IMG/VR virus record: IMGVR_UViG_3300050015_001122
Coordinates: 1-49,622 of that record
From: a virus
Reading direction: 5' to 3' (one strand)
Length of the DNA: 49,622 bases
Shown here piece after piece: positions 23,721-31,658 of this stretch. The first letter of the stretch is position 1. Each line of letters opens with the position of its first letter. Position numbers and translations under genes: made by a program. Under the pieces are notes generated by a model. It was given only the letters and a program-made list of their open reading frames with translations, was not told the origin of the DNA and did no database searches.

Positions 23721-25099
23721 CAAAAGCCTCCATGCACGCTGATCCGTGGCCTGACATCCATGATGAAGGCCCGGTCGGTTTCCGTGTTGGACACGAGGGC
23801 CTGCCCCACGTCGAGGCTGCGGATAATCTGGTCAAAGCTCAGCGTCGAATTGCCGTAAGTGACTTCGTCGGGGAGGTTCGACTTGATGTTCTTTCGGATG
23901 TAGTCGATGTCACCCTGGACGGTGAGCTTGTGAACGAGCAGCGTGTCCACCTGTGCCAGGATCCGAGGGTCGATGGCGGTGGGTTGCTGGGTGGCAACCA
24001 CAAACGATAGGCCGTAGTTGCGGCCTTCGCGGACGTACTTGACGATTACATCCGTGGCCGACGTTCGCCGCTCGGATGGCAAGATGTTCTGGGCTTCGTC
24101 GATGGCCACCCATGTCTGCGGCGCGGCCGTGGCCGAGACCTGCTCCAGCGCCTGCCTCTCCTGCGGCGAGAGCTTCTCTATGATCTTGAGGTGTTTTTCG
24201 GCCTCGGACGCCTGGATACGAGACGCAATCAGCCGTCGCATCAGCGCGGAGACAACGATCAGCCGGAGTTCATCGGACATCTTGTTCATCACGATGACGC
24301 TCATCCGTCCCGGCTTAAGGAAATCCCGAAGCGCGGTGCCCTTGTCCTCAAAGAGCGGGTTGCGATGGTATGTGGTCAACTGTTGAAGGACCGCCCGACG
24401 GGTCTCATCGTGATATGTGTCCAATAGCTCTAGGTCACTCTTGACGCAAGCGATCAAGTCGTTGATCGAATACTGGACGCTGGGTTGGTGTCGCCTCTGG
24501 CTGTCACTCCATCCCTCCTGCGTAACCTTGATGTACGCATCGTTGAGAAGCTGGCCCATCCGGTCCTGATAGATGTCCAGGCCGAAGAGGTAGCCCCAGT
24601 CCTCTGCGGCAAAGTCGGAGCAGTTGATTGTGAACTCCTGATGGTCCGCCGGCGTTCCGGCCGTTCGTGTTCCTTTCGGAATCCAGACGGCCACGTCGAG
24701 CGGCTCGGCCTTGATGGACCAGCCGCGACGCACCGCGAACTGCTCTTTGAGAAGCGCCTTCTTGGCATCCTCATGGAGCAGGATGCTCATCCACTGAAAC
24801 ACGCCGAGCGTGTCGAACAGCAGGATCGCGGAGTTGCCAGGGTTTGCGGCGATGCTGGAGTCGGCCTTGGACGTGCATAGCCCTTCCAAGAGCGTGCCCA
24901 GGGTGTAGGACTTCCCCGACCCTCGCTTCCCGAACAGAGCTACCACATGAGCCATATCAGTGTCGAACCGCACATCCGTAAGCGGGCCTGCCTCCCCCAG
25001 CCGGCCTAGGTAGACCCACGCCTTGCTCTCATAGTTGTGTGTGCCGGCATATCCGGGATTCGACCGGAAGACCCGCGGCTTCGTGGTGAACTTCTTCAT
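23720..25099 (-). CDS. HerA/FtsK-type ATPase of the defence operon
   Basis: A 459-residue pumping ATPase of the HerA/DUF87 kind. It has Walker A at about 57-64 (GKRGSGKS), Walker B in TWVAIDEAQNILPSE (about 330-345), then the sensor strand SFVVATQQPTAIDPRIL and the HerA-like Arg-containing helix. HerA proteins form hexamers that translocate DNA and often work with a nuclease; here the partner could be the PLD protein two genes upstream. GGAG lies 7 nt before the ATG at 25099. It overlaps the next gene by one base, so equal expression is expected. Confidence 0.85.
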   Translation of the reverse strand: MKKFTTKPRVFRSNPGYAGTHNYESKAWVYLGRLGEAGPLTDVRFDTDMAHVVALFGKRGSGKSYTLGTLLEGLCTSKADSSIAANPGNSAILLFDTLGVFQWMSILLHEDAKKALLKEQFAVRRGWSIKAEPLDVAVWIPKGTRTAGTPADHQEFTINCSDFAAEDWGYLFGLDIYQDRMGQLLNDAYIKVTQEGWSDSQRRHQPSVQYSINDLIACVKSDLELLDTYHDETRRAVLQQLTTYHRNPLFEDKGTALRDFLKPGRMSVIVMNKMSDELRLIVVSALMRRLIASRIQASEAEKHLKIIEKLSPQERQALEQVSATAAPQTWVAIDEAQNILPSERRTSATDVIVKYVREGRNYGLSFVVATQQPTAIDPRILAQVDTLLVHKLTVQGDIDYIRKNIKSNLPDEVTYGNSTLSFDQIIRSLDVGQALVSNTETDRAFIMDVRPRISVHGGF

Positions 25100-25115
25100 G
25101 GTCGTTCTCCAGGCG

Positions 25116-26273
25116 TCAGCCGAAGATAATCGGCGCTATCGCGTTGACGATCTCGTCGTCGATCACCTTCTTCTCCGAATCCCAAGCAGCGATCGCGCAC
25201 TCGTTGATTGTGCGGATGATGTTGCGTGGCGTGGACTTGATTACGTCTTGACACGCATAGTCGCACATCAAGTCGAAGGCGGCCGCCGTGAACGGGTAGG
25301 TGTCCTTGGTGGATGGCAACGTATCCGCCTGAATTCGCCTTTCGGCTTCTTCCTGGATGACCAAGTGGCTGAGCATCTCTCGGACGAACTGTTGGACGTT
25401 CGCGGGCGCGGCCAGCGTCTCAAGCTCGATCAGGTTGTGCGCACTTATCCGCGAGATGACATCTTGCCTGACAAGAACACGAGGTGCGTCATCTCGCGTG
25501 TCCGCTTTGAAACCAATGACGAAGCCGATTGATGAGTTGGCGTTATCCGCGAGCTTACGGATGTACTGATGCCACGATTCGGCAGCGTCGCCCTCGCGGA
25601 CGTTCTGAAGCTCTTCCATCTCATCAATAAAGAAGATTAGGCGAACGCCGACAGATATGGCCAAGTTGCCGCACGCTTGAAGAGCATTGACTAGATCGCC
25701 GACACCCACCTCTCCCAAACTGCGAGTGACCTTGATCTGCTGTAGTTCTTTTGAGGCGAGCTTCTGACCGCTTAGCCATCTCCATGCGGCAAATGCCTCA
25801 TCACCGCCACCTCGCAGAAATCCAAAAGCCTGAATCACATTGGGGTCGTCGGTAAGCTGGGACAGAGCCTTCGGAAAATCCTGAGACTTGCTGAAGAGCG
25901 AATCTACCCATTGCTGAACCACCTTCATACCAAGCGCTTCCATGTTCTGAAGATGCCACTGCGCAGCGATGGACTTGCTCTGCATCTCGATGTCCAAATG
26001 GACCGTGTGCGGTTTTCCCTTACAGGACTGAGGGGGCGTGTGGCTCAGCCAGTACGCAAGGTAGTGGAGCGTCTGGGTCTTACCGCAGCCATACGGTCCA
26101 TAGACCATCATTTTGGGCACCTGTGGGTCGATGAATGCCCGCTTGATCTGACTTCTCATGCGATCATCAAGCTGGGCGCGGCCGAAGTAGAACCGTGCAT
26201 CGGACGGGTTGATCTTCGGGTCAATCGTGAAGCTCTCGCGATCCCTCAGACAGAACCAGTTCTTGAATTCCAT
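25116..26273 (-). CDS. AAA+ ATPase of the defence operon
   Basis: A 385-residue AAA+ protein. Walker A is at 59-66 (GPYGCGKT) and Walker B in LIFFIDEMEEL (about 216-226), and a C-terminal helical region resembles ORC/Cdc6 or Tn7 TnsC-type switches (TPRNIIRTINECAI). AGGA lies 7 nt before the ATG at 26273, which is why that start is preferred over the in-frame ATG six bases upstream. The start lies 28 nt inside the PLD gene. ATPases of this kind in defence loci act as DNA-bound sensors or loaders; the specific role is inferred. Confidence 0.8.
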   Translation of the reverse strand: MEFKNWFCLRDRESFTIDPKINPSDARFYFGRAQLDDRMRSQIKRAFIDPQVPKMMVYGPYGCGKTQTLHYLAYWLSHTPPQSCKGKPHTVHLDIEMQSKSIAAQWHLQNMEALGMKVVQQWVDSLFSKSQDFPKALSQLTDDPNVIQAFGFLRGGGDEAFAAWRWLSGQKLASKELQQIKVTRSLGEVGVGDLVNALQACGNLAISVGVRLIFFIDEMEELQNVREGDAAESWHQYIRKLADNANSSIGFVIGFKADTRDDAPRVLVRQDVISRISAHNLIELETLAAPANVQQFVREMLSHLVIQEEAERRIQADTLPSTKDTYPFTAAAFDLMCDYACQDVIKSTPRNIIRTINECAIAAWDSEKKVIDDEIVNAIAPIIFG

Positions 26274-26803
26274 GACCATTTCCTTTCCGCTGTGATGCGT
26301 TGAACGAGTTTGCTTTCCTGGAGAGTCCGAAGCTGCCCATTGGCCCAATAGCTAAGCTCGTGCAAGAGTGTTCGCCCGATCCCTTCGCCGTATAGCATCA
26401 TCGCCACTTCAATGTTGGCTTGGAACGATGCCGCCGTCAGGTTTCCAGAGCCGAAAAGGGCGAAGGAGTCGGCTTCCCGGCTCGCCATGGCAACGTACAC
26501 CTTGGCGTGGATCGAAGCGTTGTAACGGACTTCGATCCAGGGGGAGCCAAGAAGAACGGTCATCGCCTCCGCCTGGTACTCCTCGGTCGGTTGGCGCGTC
26601 GTGACGTAAGTGCAGATGCGCTCTCGCTCCACCTTGCGCCGCAGGTCCGTTAGCGTGAAGCGGCATCCCGCAAGCGAGGAGATGAAGGGGGATACGATGG
26701 AGAGTGACCGCAGGTCCGCGTCGCGAAGGAAAAGGCGCAGCAAAAACTGCTCGACCGGGCGGTCGGTCATCAGCCGGATATGCCGCGTGCTTTCCTGGCC
26801 CAT
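26246..26803 (-). CDS. Phospholipase-D-like nuclease-family protein
   Basis: A 185-residue protein with one HKD motif: SIHAKVYVA (His99, Lys101) followed by LFGSGNLT (Gly118-Asn121). Single-motif PLD proteins form dimers that make one active site, and include bacterial nucleases such as Nuc and the DrmC subunit of DISARM. It is the first enzyme gene of the defence operon, 60 nt after a small HTH gene. The start at 26803 is uncertain by two codons (the ATG at 26809 is also in frame); the Shine-Dalgarno sequence is weak in both cases. A DNA-cutting role in the system is a family-based inference. Confidence 0.82.
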   Translation of the reverse strand: MGQESTRHIRLMTDRPVEQFLLRLFLRDADLRSLSIVSPFISSLAGCRFTLTDLRRKVERERICTYVTTRQPTEEYQAEAMTVLLGSPWIEVRYNASIHAKVYVAMASREADSFALFGSGNLTAASFQANIEVAMMLYGEGIGRTLLHELSYWANGQLRTLQESKLVQRITAERKWSWNSRTGSV

Positions 26804-26862
26804 CACCATTTCCAGAACGTGCCTCGGTTACTGTGTTGGTTTCCGTGAGCACCGCGAACAAG

Positions 26863-27051
26863 TCAGCGACTCGGTTCGACTCTCCTTTTCAGCCACTCGT
26901 CCACTGCCTCGCGGTGGAACCGCCAGTGCCGGCCGACTTTCTGAGCCGGGAGCCTGCCTTCCTGGGCCAGCTTGTAGAGCGTGGACTTGGAGACCCTCAG
27001 ATAACCCGACAGCTCAGTGATGGTCATCACGCTGTCTCTCTTCGCGGCCAT
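26863..27051 (-). CDS. Excisionase-type HTH regulator of the defence operon
   Basis: A 62-residue HTH_17-type protein: TITELSGYLRVSKSTLYKLA, QEGRLPAQKVGRHWRF and HREAVDEWLKRR are the complete winged HTH. GAGGAG lies 5 nt before the ATG at 27051. It is the first gene behind the promoter at 27113-27141 and is co-directional with the eight defence genes, so it is likely their autoregulator rather than a true excisionase. The AlpA-like proteins at 13772 and 14001 are better excisionase candidates. Confidence 0.85.
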   Translation of the reverse strand: MAAKRDSVMTITELSGYLRVSKSTLYKLAQEGRLPAQKVGRHWRFHREAVDEWLKRRVEPSR

Positions 27052-27112
27052 GACTGCTCCTCGTGGCCCCCGGGGCCTGACAGCTTAGTCCGTCTCTGCG
27101 GTAGCCGGAGGC

Positions 27113-27141
27113 ATTTAACAGTTATTCCGCGGTGGTGTCAA
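27113..27141 (-). promoter_or_regulatory. Promoter of the HTH-defence operon
   Basis: On the minus strand a perfect TTGACA (27141-27136) is followed after 17 bp by TTAAAT (27118-27113). The predicted transcript start lies about 55 bp before the HTH gene. This is one of the best-formed promoters in the element. Confidence 0.7.
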
Positions 27142-27157
27142 TAATTCCTAGTCAACC

Positions 27158-27172
27158 GCGCCAAACTGGCGC
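27158..27172. promoter_or_regulatory. Palindrome upstream of the defence promoter
   Basis: GCGCCA-AAC-TGGCGC is a perfect inverted repeat 16 bp upstream of the -35 box. It may be an operator for the HTH regulator or the end of the tail-module transcript. Nothing else was recognised between 27173 and 27287. Confidence 0.4.
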
Positions 27173-27287
27173 CCACGGTTTACGGCAGGGGGCCGCCGTG
27201 CTAGATTGCTGCGAGGCGGGCGGTTTCCCCACGAGGCCCGCAGCCAGGCTCGGAACGCCAGCAGCCGAAGGACGAAGGATTGTCGGG

Positions 27288-27497
27288 TCAGTATGCCGCC
27301 GCCAGGGGGCACTGGCGGGCATGGGGGTGGGGGCACTCTCGGCCGTCCACCTTGCACGTCTTGGGCTTGTGACAGCCGCACCATTTCACCATCGGGCAGA
27401 GGGGCACGAGGACCGGGGCGGGCCTTCCCAGCTTCGCCGCCTTGGCGGCCATGATCTCATCGTGAACGGCCTGTAACGGGTTTTCGGCCATGCTCAT
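27288..27497 (-). CDS. Small Cys-rich protein at the end of the tail module
   Basis: A 69-residue protein whose ATG overlaps the upstream stop (ATGA), so it is translationally coupled. The C-terminal half has six Cys and two to three His in a tight cluster (CPMVKWCGCHKPKTCKVDG, then CPHPHARQCP). This suggests a metal-binding knuckle or disulfide-stabilised virion protein. No family was recognised. Confidence 0.6.
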   Translation of the reverse strand: MSMAENPLQAVHDEIMAAKAAKLGRPAPVLVPLCPMVKWCGCHKPKTCKVDGRECPHPHARQCPLAAAY

Positions 27498-28051
27498 GCA
27501 CACCCCAGCAGCGAGACCGTGAGCGTGGAGAAGTGGTCCACCGGCGGATCGACGGTGGTATCGTGCCGGCGGTACTGCACGGTGAAGGTGATCGGGAACG
27601 TGCAGGGGTCGAACCCGGCGCGGCCGAATGGGCAGCCGCCTCCAGAGTTGGTGGTGAACATCATCCCGCTGCTGTCGCCGTTCCAGGCGCCCGTCCACCA
27701 GATCGGGACATCGACCGTCCCCGTGTTGATGATGCCGGGGAAGCCGGCGGCGAACTCCAGGCCGCAGGCGCCCGCGTCATTGATGGTGAGGCCGATGGAG
27801 TAGACGTACACGGCGGGCAGGCAGGGCCAGGGGCTGGCCATAAGCCACTCGCAGTCGTTTGCGCCTAGCCTCTGCGACTGGGCGATCACGAACGTCCGAG
27901 ACAGGGCGGCAAGGTCGCCGTCGAAAGAATACTGCATACGGACGTTGGCACAGTTGCACCCGATGCACGTACAGCAGCACGCCGGGTCCATTGCGATGAC
28001 GCCCGACGCGGCGAAGAGAATCACGCCGGAAGACTGGAACATGACGGGCAT
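27494..28051 (-). CDS. Probable virion protein with Cys-rich N-terminus
   Basis: A 185-residue protein. The ATG at 28051 shares one base with the upstream stop (TGATG), which fixes the start. Residues about 20-35 are strikingly Cys-rich (PACCCTCIGCNCANV). The rest is beta-rich with many Gly/Thr (FPGIINTGTVDVPIWWTGAW), as in phage tail or tip proteins. No family was recognised. Confidence 0.6.
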   Translation of the reverse strand: MPVMFQSSGVILFAASGVIAMDPACCCTCIGCNCANVRMQYSFDGDLAALSRTFVIAQSQRLGANDCEWLMASPWPCLPAVYVYSIGLTINDAGACGLEFAAGFPGIINTGTVDVPIWWTGAWNGDSSGMMFTTNSGGGCPFGRAGFDPCTFPITFTVQYRRHDTTVDPPVDHFSTLTVSLLGCA

Positions 28052-29283
28052 CAACTGCCTCCCGAGCCGCAGATCGTGCCGGTGGTCCACGAGAACCACG
28101 CCGAGACATCGCCGATGGAGGTAATCAGGCCGTTGACGACCGTGATCTCCTGGTTTTGAGCTTGGATATCCGTGCCATTCACCCGAAGGCCGACAACCGG
28201 ATAGAAGGTGCCGGACACCCCGCCCGCGCCGGCCAGGATTGCGGCCAGGCTGTTCCACACCAGGCTGGTGCCCGACGTTTGGAGCAAATCCTTGTCGTTT
28301 CCCCGGGGCTTGCGGTCCCACTGCGGAGTCCCGTTGCCGTAGACCAGATCGCCCGCGACAGGCGCGACGGCCGCCGTGTCGCTGTGGACCGTCCCGTCCA
28401 GCAGCGGGTTGGGCTGGGCCGGCCCACGGTCGCTGAACACGTAGGCCGTGCCCGCACTCCACCCGTGGATCGTCGGCGCACCCTCCCGCAAAGCCATCTC
28501 GGTCACGAGTACAAACGTACCGGGTTTGAGGTGGTGCGTGCCGGTGGGAAGCTCCGCGAGGTTCGTCGCCAGTCCCCAGTAGTAGTCGGCGGTGTTTTCG
28601 TAGAACTGGTACTCGTGCAAGGGGATTGTGGTGTCGCCGATGGTCTGTGCGCGGACCCAGTATCGCTGGTCGGTGGTGTCCGCTTCTCCATTGGGGCCGG
28701 TCGCGTGAATCATGGCGACGAAGGTCCGCAGCCGCGTGGTCGTCAGTCGGACCACTCCCCACATGGGGCCGGCGCCGGCCTGCCGCCAGAGAATCTGCGC
28801 CGAGCCGGTGGGGCCGGTCTGGAGGCATGAGGTGAGGCCGTCCGAGACTTCCGCCCACTCGTCGCCGGGGCTTATCACGTTCAGGCGGACGGGCACCACG
28901 CCGGAGACGGCCGCCGTGCCGATGGCCCCGTCGCCGAGGGGCTCCAACAGGATGCCGTAGTAGCCCTCATAGCCGGCGAGGGTCGGCACCACGGCATGGA
29001 AGCCGACGAAGGACTGGAACGCGGCCAGGGCGTCGTCCCCCAGCGTCGGATCGAAGATCGGCGCGTCCAGGCCGACCACAGAGAACCGGGGGAGCGATCC
29101 GCCCGTCATGTTCTTGACGGAGACCACCGCCAGGTCGCTGTACGCCGATCGTTCCTGGAGGTCCGGCTGGAGGGCGCCCGTTCGGTGCTCGCGGGCCACT
29201 TCGATGATCGCGCCGGCCAGCTCCGCCGGCATTCGCCAGTTGTCGCCGGAGTGGGGCTTGCTGGTATTGAATGGGCCGGGCAT
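28051..29283 (-). CDS. Probable tail-tip or appendage protein
   Basis: A 410-residue, Gly/Thr/Val-rich protein with short beta strands and no catalytic motif. The C-terminal segment (VVGLRVNGTDIQAQNQEITV) resembles repeats seen at the ends of receptor-binding or decoration proteins. It is the second-to-last large gene of the tail module, where lambda-like phages place tip and host-recognition proteins, so a structural role is inferred from position. The ATG at 29283 is 2 nt after the preceding stop. Confidence 0.6.
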   Translation of the reverse strand: MPGPFNTSKPHSGDNWRMPAELAGAIIEVAREHRTGALQPDLQERSAYSDLAVVSVKNMTGGSLPRFSVVGLDAPIFDPTLGDDALAAFQSFVGFHAVVPTLAGYEGYYGILLEPLGDGAIGTAAVSGVVPVRLNVISPGDEWAEVSDGLTSCLQTGPTGSAQILWRQAGAGPMWGVVRLTTTRLRTFVAMIHATGPNGEADTTDQRYWVRAQTIGDTTIPLHEYQFYENTADYYWGLATNLAELPTGTHHLKPGTFVLVTEMALREGAPTIHGWSAGTAYVFSDRGPAQPNPLLDGTVHSDTAAVAPVAGDLVYGNGTPQWDRKPRGNDKDLLQTSGTSLVWNSLAAILAGAGGVSGTFYPVVGLRVNGTDIQAQNQEITVVNGLITSIGDVSAWFSWTTGTICGSGGS

Positions 29284-29285
29284 GG

Positions 29286-30233
29286 CTACTGGACTCCCAG
29301 GGAGGTGAGGGGGCCAAAGTCGATCAGGTCAACTACTCGCTCCACGTTCGCCTGGATCGGCACCACGGTCATCGTGGTGGAGGTCTCCTTCTCCTGGTAG
29401 GACACCCACAGCAGCTCGAAGCCCCCGATCCGGGGAACGCTGATCTGATTGGCGCCGGTGCCGATCTTCACGTCGAACAGCGTCTTGTTGTCCTCGAACT
29501 TGAATACGACATCGGTGCGGTCCAGCCCCTCGACCGCCTTGCCGGTGGCGCCCATGAAGCGAAGCTCGCCCATCTGATAGGTGTCCGCCTGGCCGTTCAA
29601 CGTGATCGTGAAGGGGTTCAAATTGGCCAGGCTCACCATCGCCTTGAGTTGCGCGCGCATCCCCGGGGTAATCAGGCTCGTGGGCACCGTCTTGGACAGA
29701 GAGAACGATTCGTGGGACACCACGATATCGGTCCCCTCGACCGACAGGTGCTGGCCGTTCTTCTTGACACGGATGGCCCCGCCGAAGTCGATGGGCTGCT
29801 TGCCGGCCGGCACGCACTGGTACTCGGTGAAGAGACTCTGCGTGATATGCCGCCGCTCGCCGCTGATGTCGAAGTCGATGGCCTGGAGCTTCGCCTGTGT
29901 GGCCGGGTCCACCATTGCCGGCGGGGTGAAGGCCCGGCGGGAGTACGTCGCCGTCACGACCCATCGGCCGAAGTCGGGGCCGCTGTCAGGGTCGGCGTTG
30001 ATGTAATCCGGCTTGAGCGCGACCGCCACAAGGGGCTTGCCGTCGAAGCTGAGCACGTCCCATTCCACCAGGGCGGCCTCGGCGTTGCTGCGGGCCAGCG
30101 ATTCGTCGGAGGTGCCCTCCAGGATGAAGTGCAGTTCTGCCGACTCGCCGCCCACGGGGCGGGACGTGCGGACCTCATACGCCCAGATTCCCTGGCGCGG
30201 GGTGCCGTACTCCAGTTGGTTCGTGTTCAGCAT
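29286..30233 (-). CDS. Probable distal tail protein
   Basis: A 315-residue protein beginning NTNQLEYGTPRQGIWAYEVR. AGGTG lies 7 nt before the ATG at 30233, which decides against the in-frame start at 30269. The middle part is beta-rich and the C-terminus contains LLWVSYQEKETSTTMTVVPI. It comes directly after the tape-measure candidate, the position of distal tail (Dit-like) proteins. Similarity to Dit could not be shown by eye. Confidence 0.6.
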   Translation of the reverse strand: MLNTNQLEYGTPRQGIWAYEVRTSRPVGGESAELHFILEGTSDESLARSNAEAALVEWDVLSFDGKPLVAVALKPDYINADPDSGPDFGRWVVTATYSRRAFTPPAMVDPATQAKLQAIDFDISGERRHITQSLFTEYQCVPAGKQPIDFGGAIRVKKNGQHLSVEGTDIVVSHESFSLSKTVPTSLITPGMRAQLKAMVSLANLNPFTITLNGQADTYQMGELRFMGATGKAVEGLDRTDVVFKFEDNKTLFDVKIGTGANQISVPRIGGFELLWVSYQEKETSTTMTVVPIQANVERVVDLIDFGPLTSLGVQ

Positions 30234-30250
30234 AAACACACCTAACAGAA

Positions 30251-30348
30251 GGCACTTGGTTCTAGGCACTTGTCATTAGGCGAAAGAGGCAAGAATGGCC
30301 GCCTTCCTGCTGTTTCTGCCTAGTGCCTATTGCCAAGTGCCAAGTGCC
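30251..30348. repeat. Intergenic stem-loop built of tandem octamers
   Basis: GGCACTTG occurs at 30251-30258 and 30265-30272; its reverse complement CAAGTGCC occurs at 30334-30341 and 30341-30348. The two halves can fold over the intervening 60 bases. It fills the gap between two late genes. A structurally similar but sequence-unrelated element lies at 32609-32695. Confidence 0.75.
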
Positions 30349-30354
30349 TTTCTC

Positions 30355-31275
30355 CTACGGCAGCCCGCCTCGCGTGTTGGCCTCGATCTGGCCCAGCAGC
30401 GAAACCGTGATCGAATACCCGTTCATGTACTGGGCGCCTTGCCCGCCGAGGTGGGCTTCGCCGGGGACAAGCTCCATCGAGCCGGCCTCCCGTTCCTTGC
30501 GGGCGATCTCGCCCCACTTGTTCATGTTGGTCCGCAGGTCGGCAAGATCGGCCATTTCCTTCTTGCTGGGCGTATCCCAATCCCAACTGTTGTTGGCCTG
30601 GACTTCGGCGCTCCGCTTGTCCAGCTCCGCGCGGGCCTCGCGGTACTTGTCCTCGGCCAGCTTCGCACGAGCTTCCCCGTGCTCGGTGCTGCGGTACTCC
30701 CTCATGCTCTTGCCGAGCTGGTCGCTGGCGGTGCTCAGCTCGATCATCTTCCTGGAGGCTTCCGCGACCATTTCCTTGTGATGGGAATAGGCGTAGGTGA
30801 CGGCCGCCAGGCCAATCGCCAGGCCCCCGGCCGCGACACCGCCGGCCACGCCCGACAGACCTAACCCGTGCATGAGGTGCTCGGCGCCCATCGCCGCGCT
30901 GCCGACGTGGCCGATGATGGGGATATGCTCACCGCCAAGGGCCGCCATGTGGGAGAGGCCCCGGAGCCCACGCCCGGCTCCCCGAAGGGTAATGCCCTCT
31001 TCTTCCGTGCGGCCGCTGGCCATGTTCACGAACGTCCGCCGGACCTCCCGCTGGCGGGCCTTCAAGCCGTCGATCATTAACTTGGCGCCGGTAGCCTCCT
31101 CGACGTTGCCCGCCTTGGACGCCGATCGCATCTGGTCCTGGGCGGTCTTGATGGCCTTGGCCAGGGAGAGGATCTCCGCCTTGGCCCGCTCGACCCCCGC
31201 CTGGAGCTGCGCATCATTGATGCCCAGTTCGACCTGGGCGCCGGAGGCTTGGATACTGGCTACGTCGCCGCTCAT
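30355..31275 (-). CDS. Short tape-measure-like tail protein
   Basis: A 306-residue protein with a long N-terminal coiled coil (about 20-90, AKAEILSLAKAIKTAQDQMR), a Gly/Ala hydrophobic segment (about 140-160, GVAGGVAAGGLAIGLAAVTY) and a second coiled coil (about 165-250). This is the layout of tape-measure proteins, and it directly follows the G/GT-type pair as gene H does in lambda. It is far shorter than usual (more than 600 residues). If the known rule of about 1.5 angstrom per residue holds, the tail would be only about 45 nm. The ATG overlaps the upstream stop (ATGA). Confidence 0.6.
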   Translation of the reverse strand: MSGDVASIQASGAQVELGINDAQLQAGVERAKAEILSLAKAIKTAQDQMRSASKAGNVEEATGAKLMIDGLKARQREVRRTFVNMASGRTEEEGITLRGAGRGLRGLSHMAALGGEHIPIIGHVGSAAMGAEHLMHGLGLSGVAGGVAAGGLAIGLAAVTYAYSHHKEMVAEASRKMIELSTASDQLGKSMREYRSTEHGEARAKLAEDKYREARAELDKRSAEVQANNSWDWDTPSKKEMADLADLRTNMNKWGEIARKEREAGSMELVPGEAHLGGQGAQYMNGYSITVSLLGQIEANTRGGLP

Positions 31276-31658
31276 TGTGCCCGTCTCTTCCTGCCGGTCA
31301 TCGCCTCGATCAAACGCGGGAGCGTGTGGCTGTTGATCGGCATTCCCTCCCGCTGCCGCCGGCCGTCCCGAGCCGCGTAGGGGTCCAGGTCCGCCCCCCG
31401 CAGCCAGCGGACCCGCTCGTCAGAACGGTTCACGTTCAAGACCGTGGCCAGGACTTCGGCCGTGAACTTCCAACCGGCCCGGTCCCGCCCCTCCGCCATC
31501 AGAACCAGCTCGCGGTAGGTCAGGGGGCCGGGGGCGATGCCGACAACGCCGGCGAGCCGGTAGATTCGCTCCCAGAACCGGACCCGGGGGCGCTGAGGTT
31601 GATCTTGCTTTGGACTTCCAGGGCCAGCGCGATCAGCCCGCCCACTGAGGGCAGGCAA
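31272..31658 (-). CDS. Tail assembly chaperone, frameshift (T) part
   Basis: This frame overlaps the upstream chaperone gene by 139 bp in the -1 frame and has no good start of its own. Protein-like sequence begins around WERIYRLAGVVGIAPGPLTY. In lambda and most long-tailed phages the second frame is made only as a fusion (gpGT) through a programmed -1 slip, and the pattern here fits. A C-run at 31586-31590 is the best slip site. The useful part runs from about 31590 to 31272. Confidence 0.65.
   Translation of the reverse strand: MPALSGRADRAGPGSPKQDQPQRPRVRFWERIYRLAGVVGIAPGPLTYRELVLMAEGRDRAGWKFTAEVLATVLNVNRSDERVRWLRGADLDPYAARDGRRQREGMPINSHTLPRLIEAMTGRKRRAQ

Noticed and set aside
26863-27051. 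Excisionase of the element
   Set aside because: It is far from the integrase and heads the defence operon; the AlpA-like gene in the int operon is the better candidate.
27148-27384. 78-codon frame between the tail module and the HTH gene
   Set aside because: Pro/Arg-rich, overlaps the Cys-rich gene and the promoter-proximal palindrome; no start signal.
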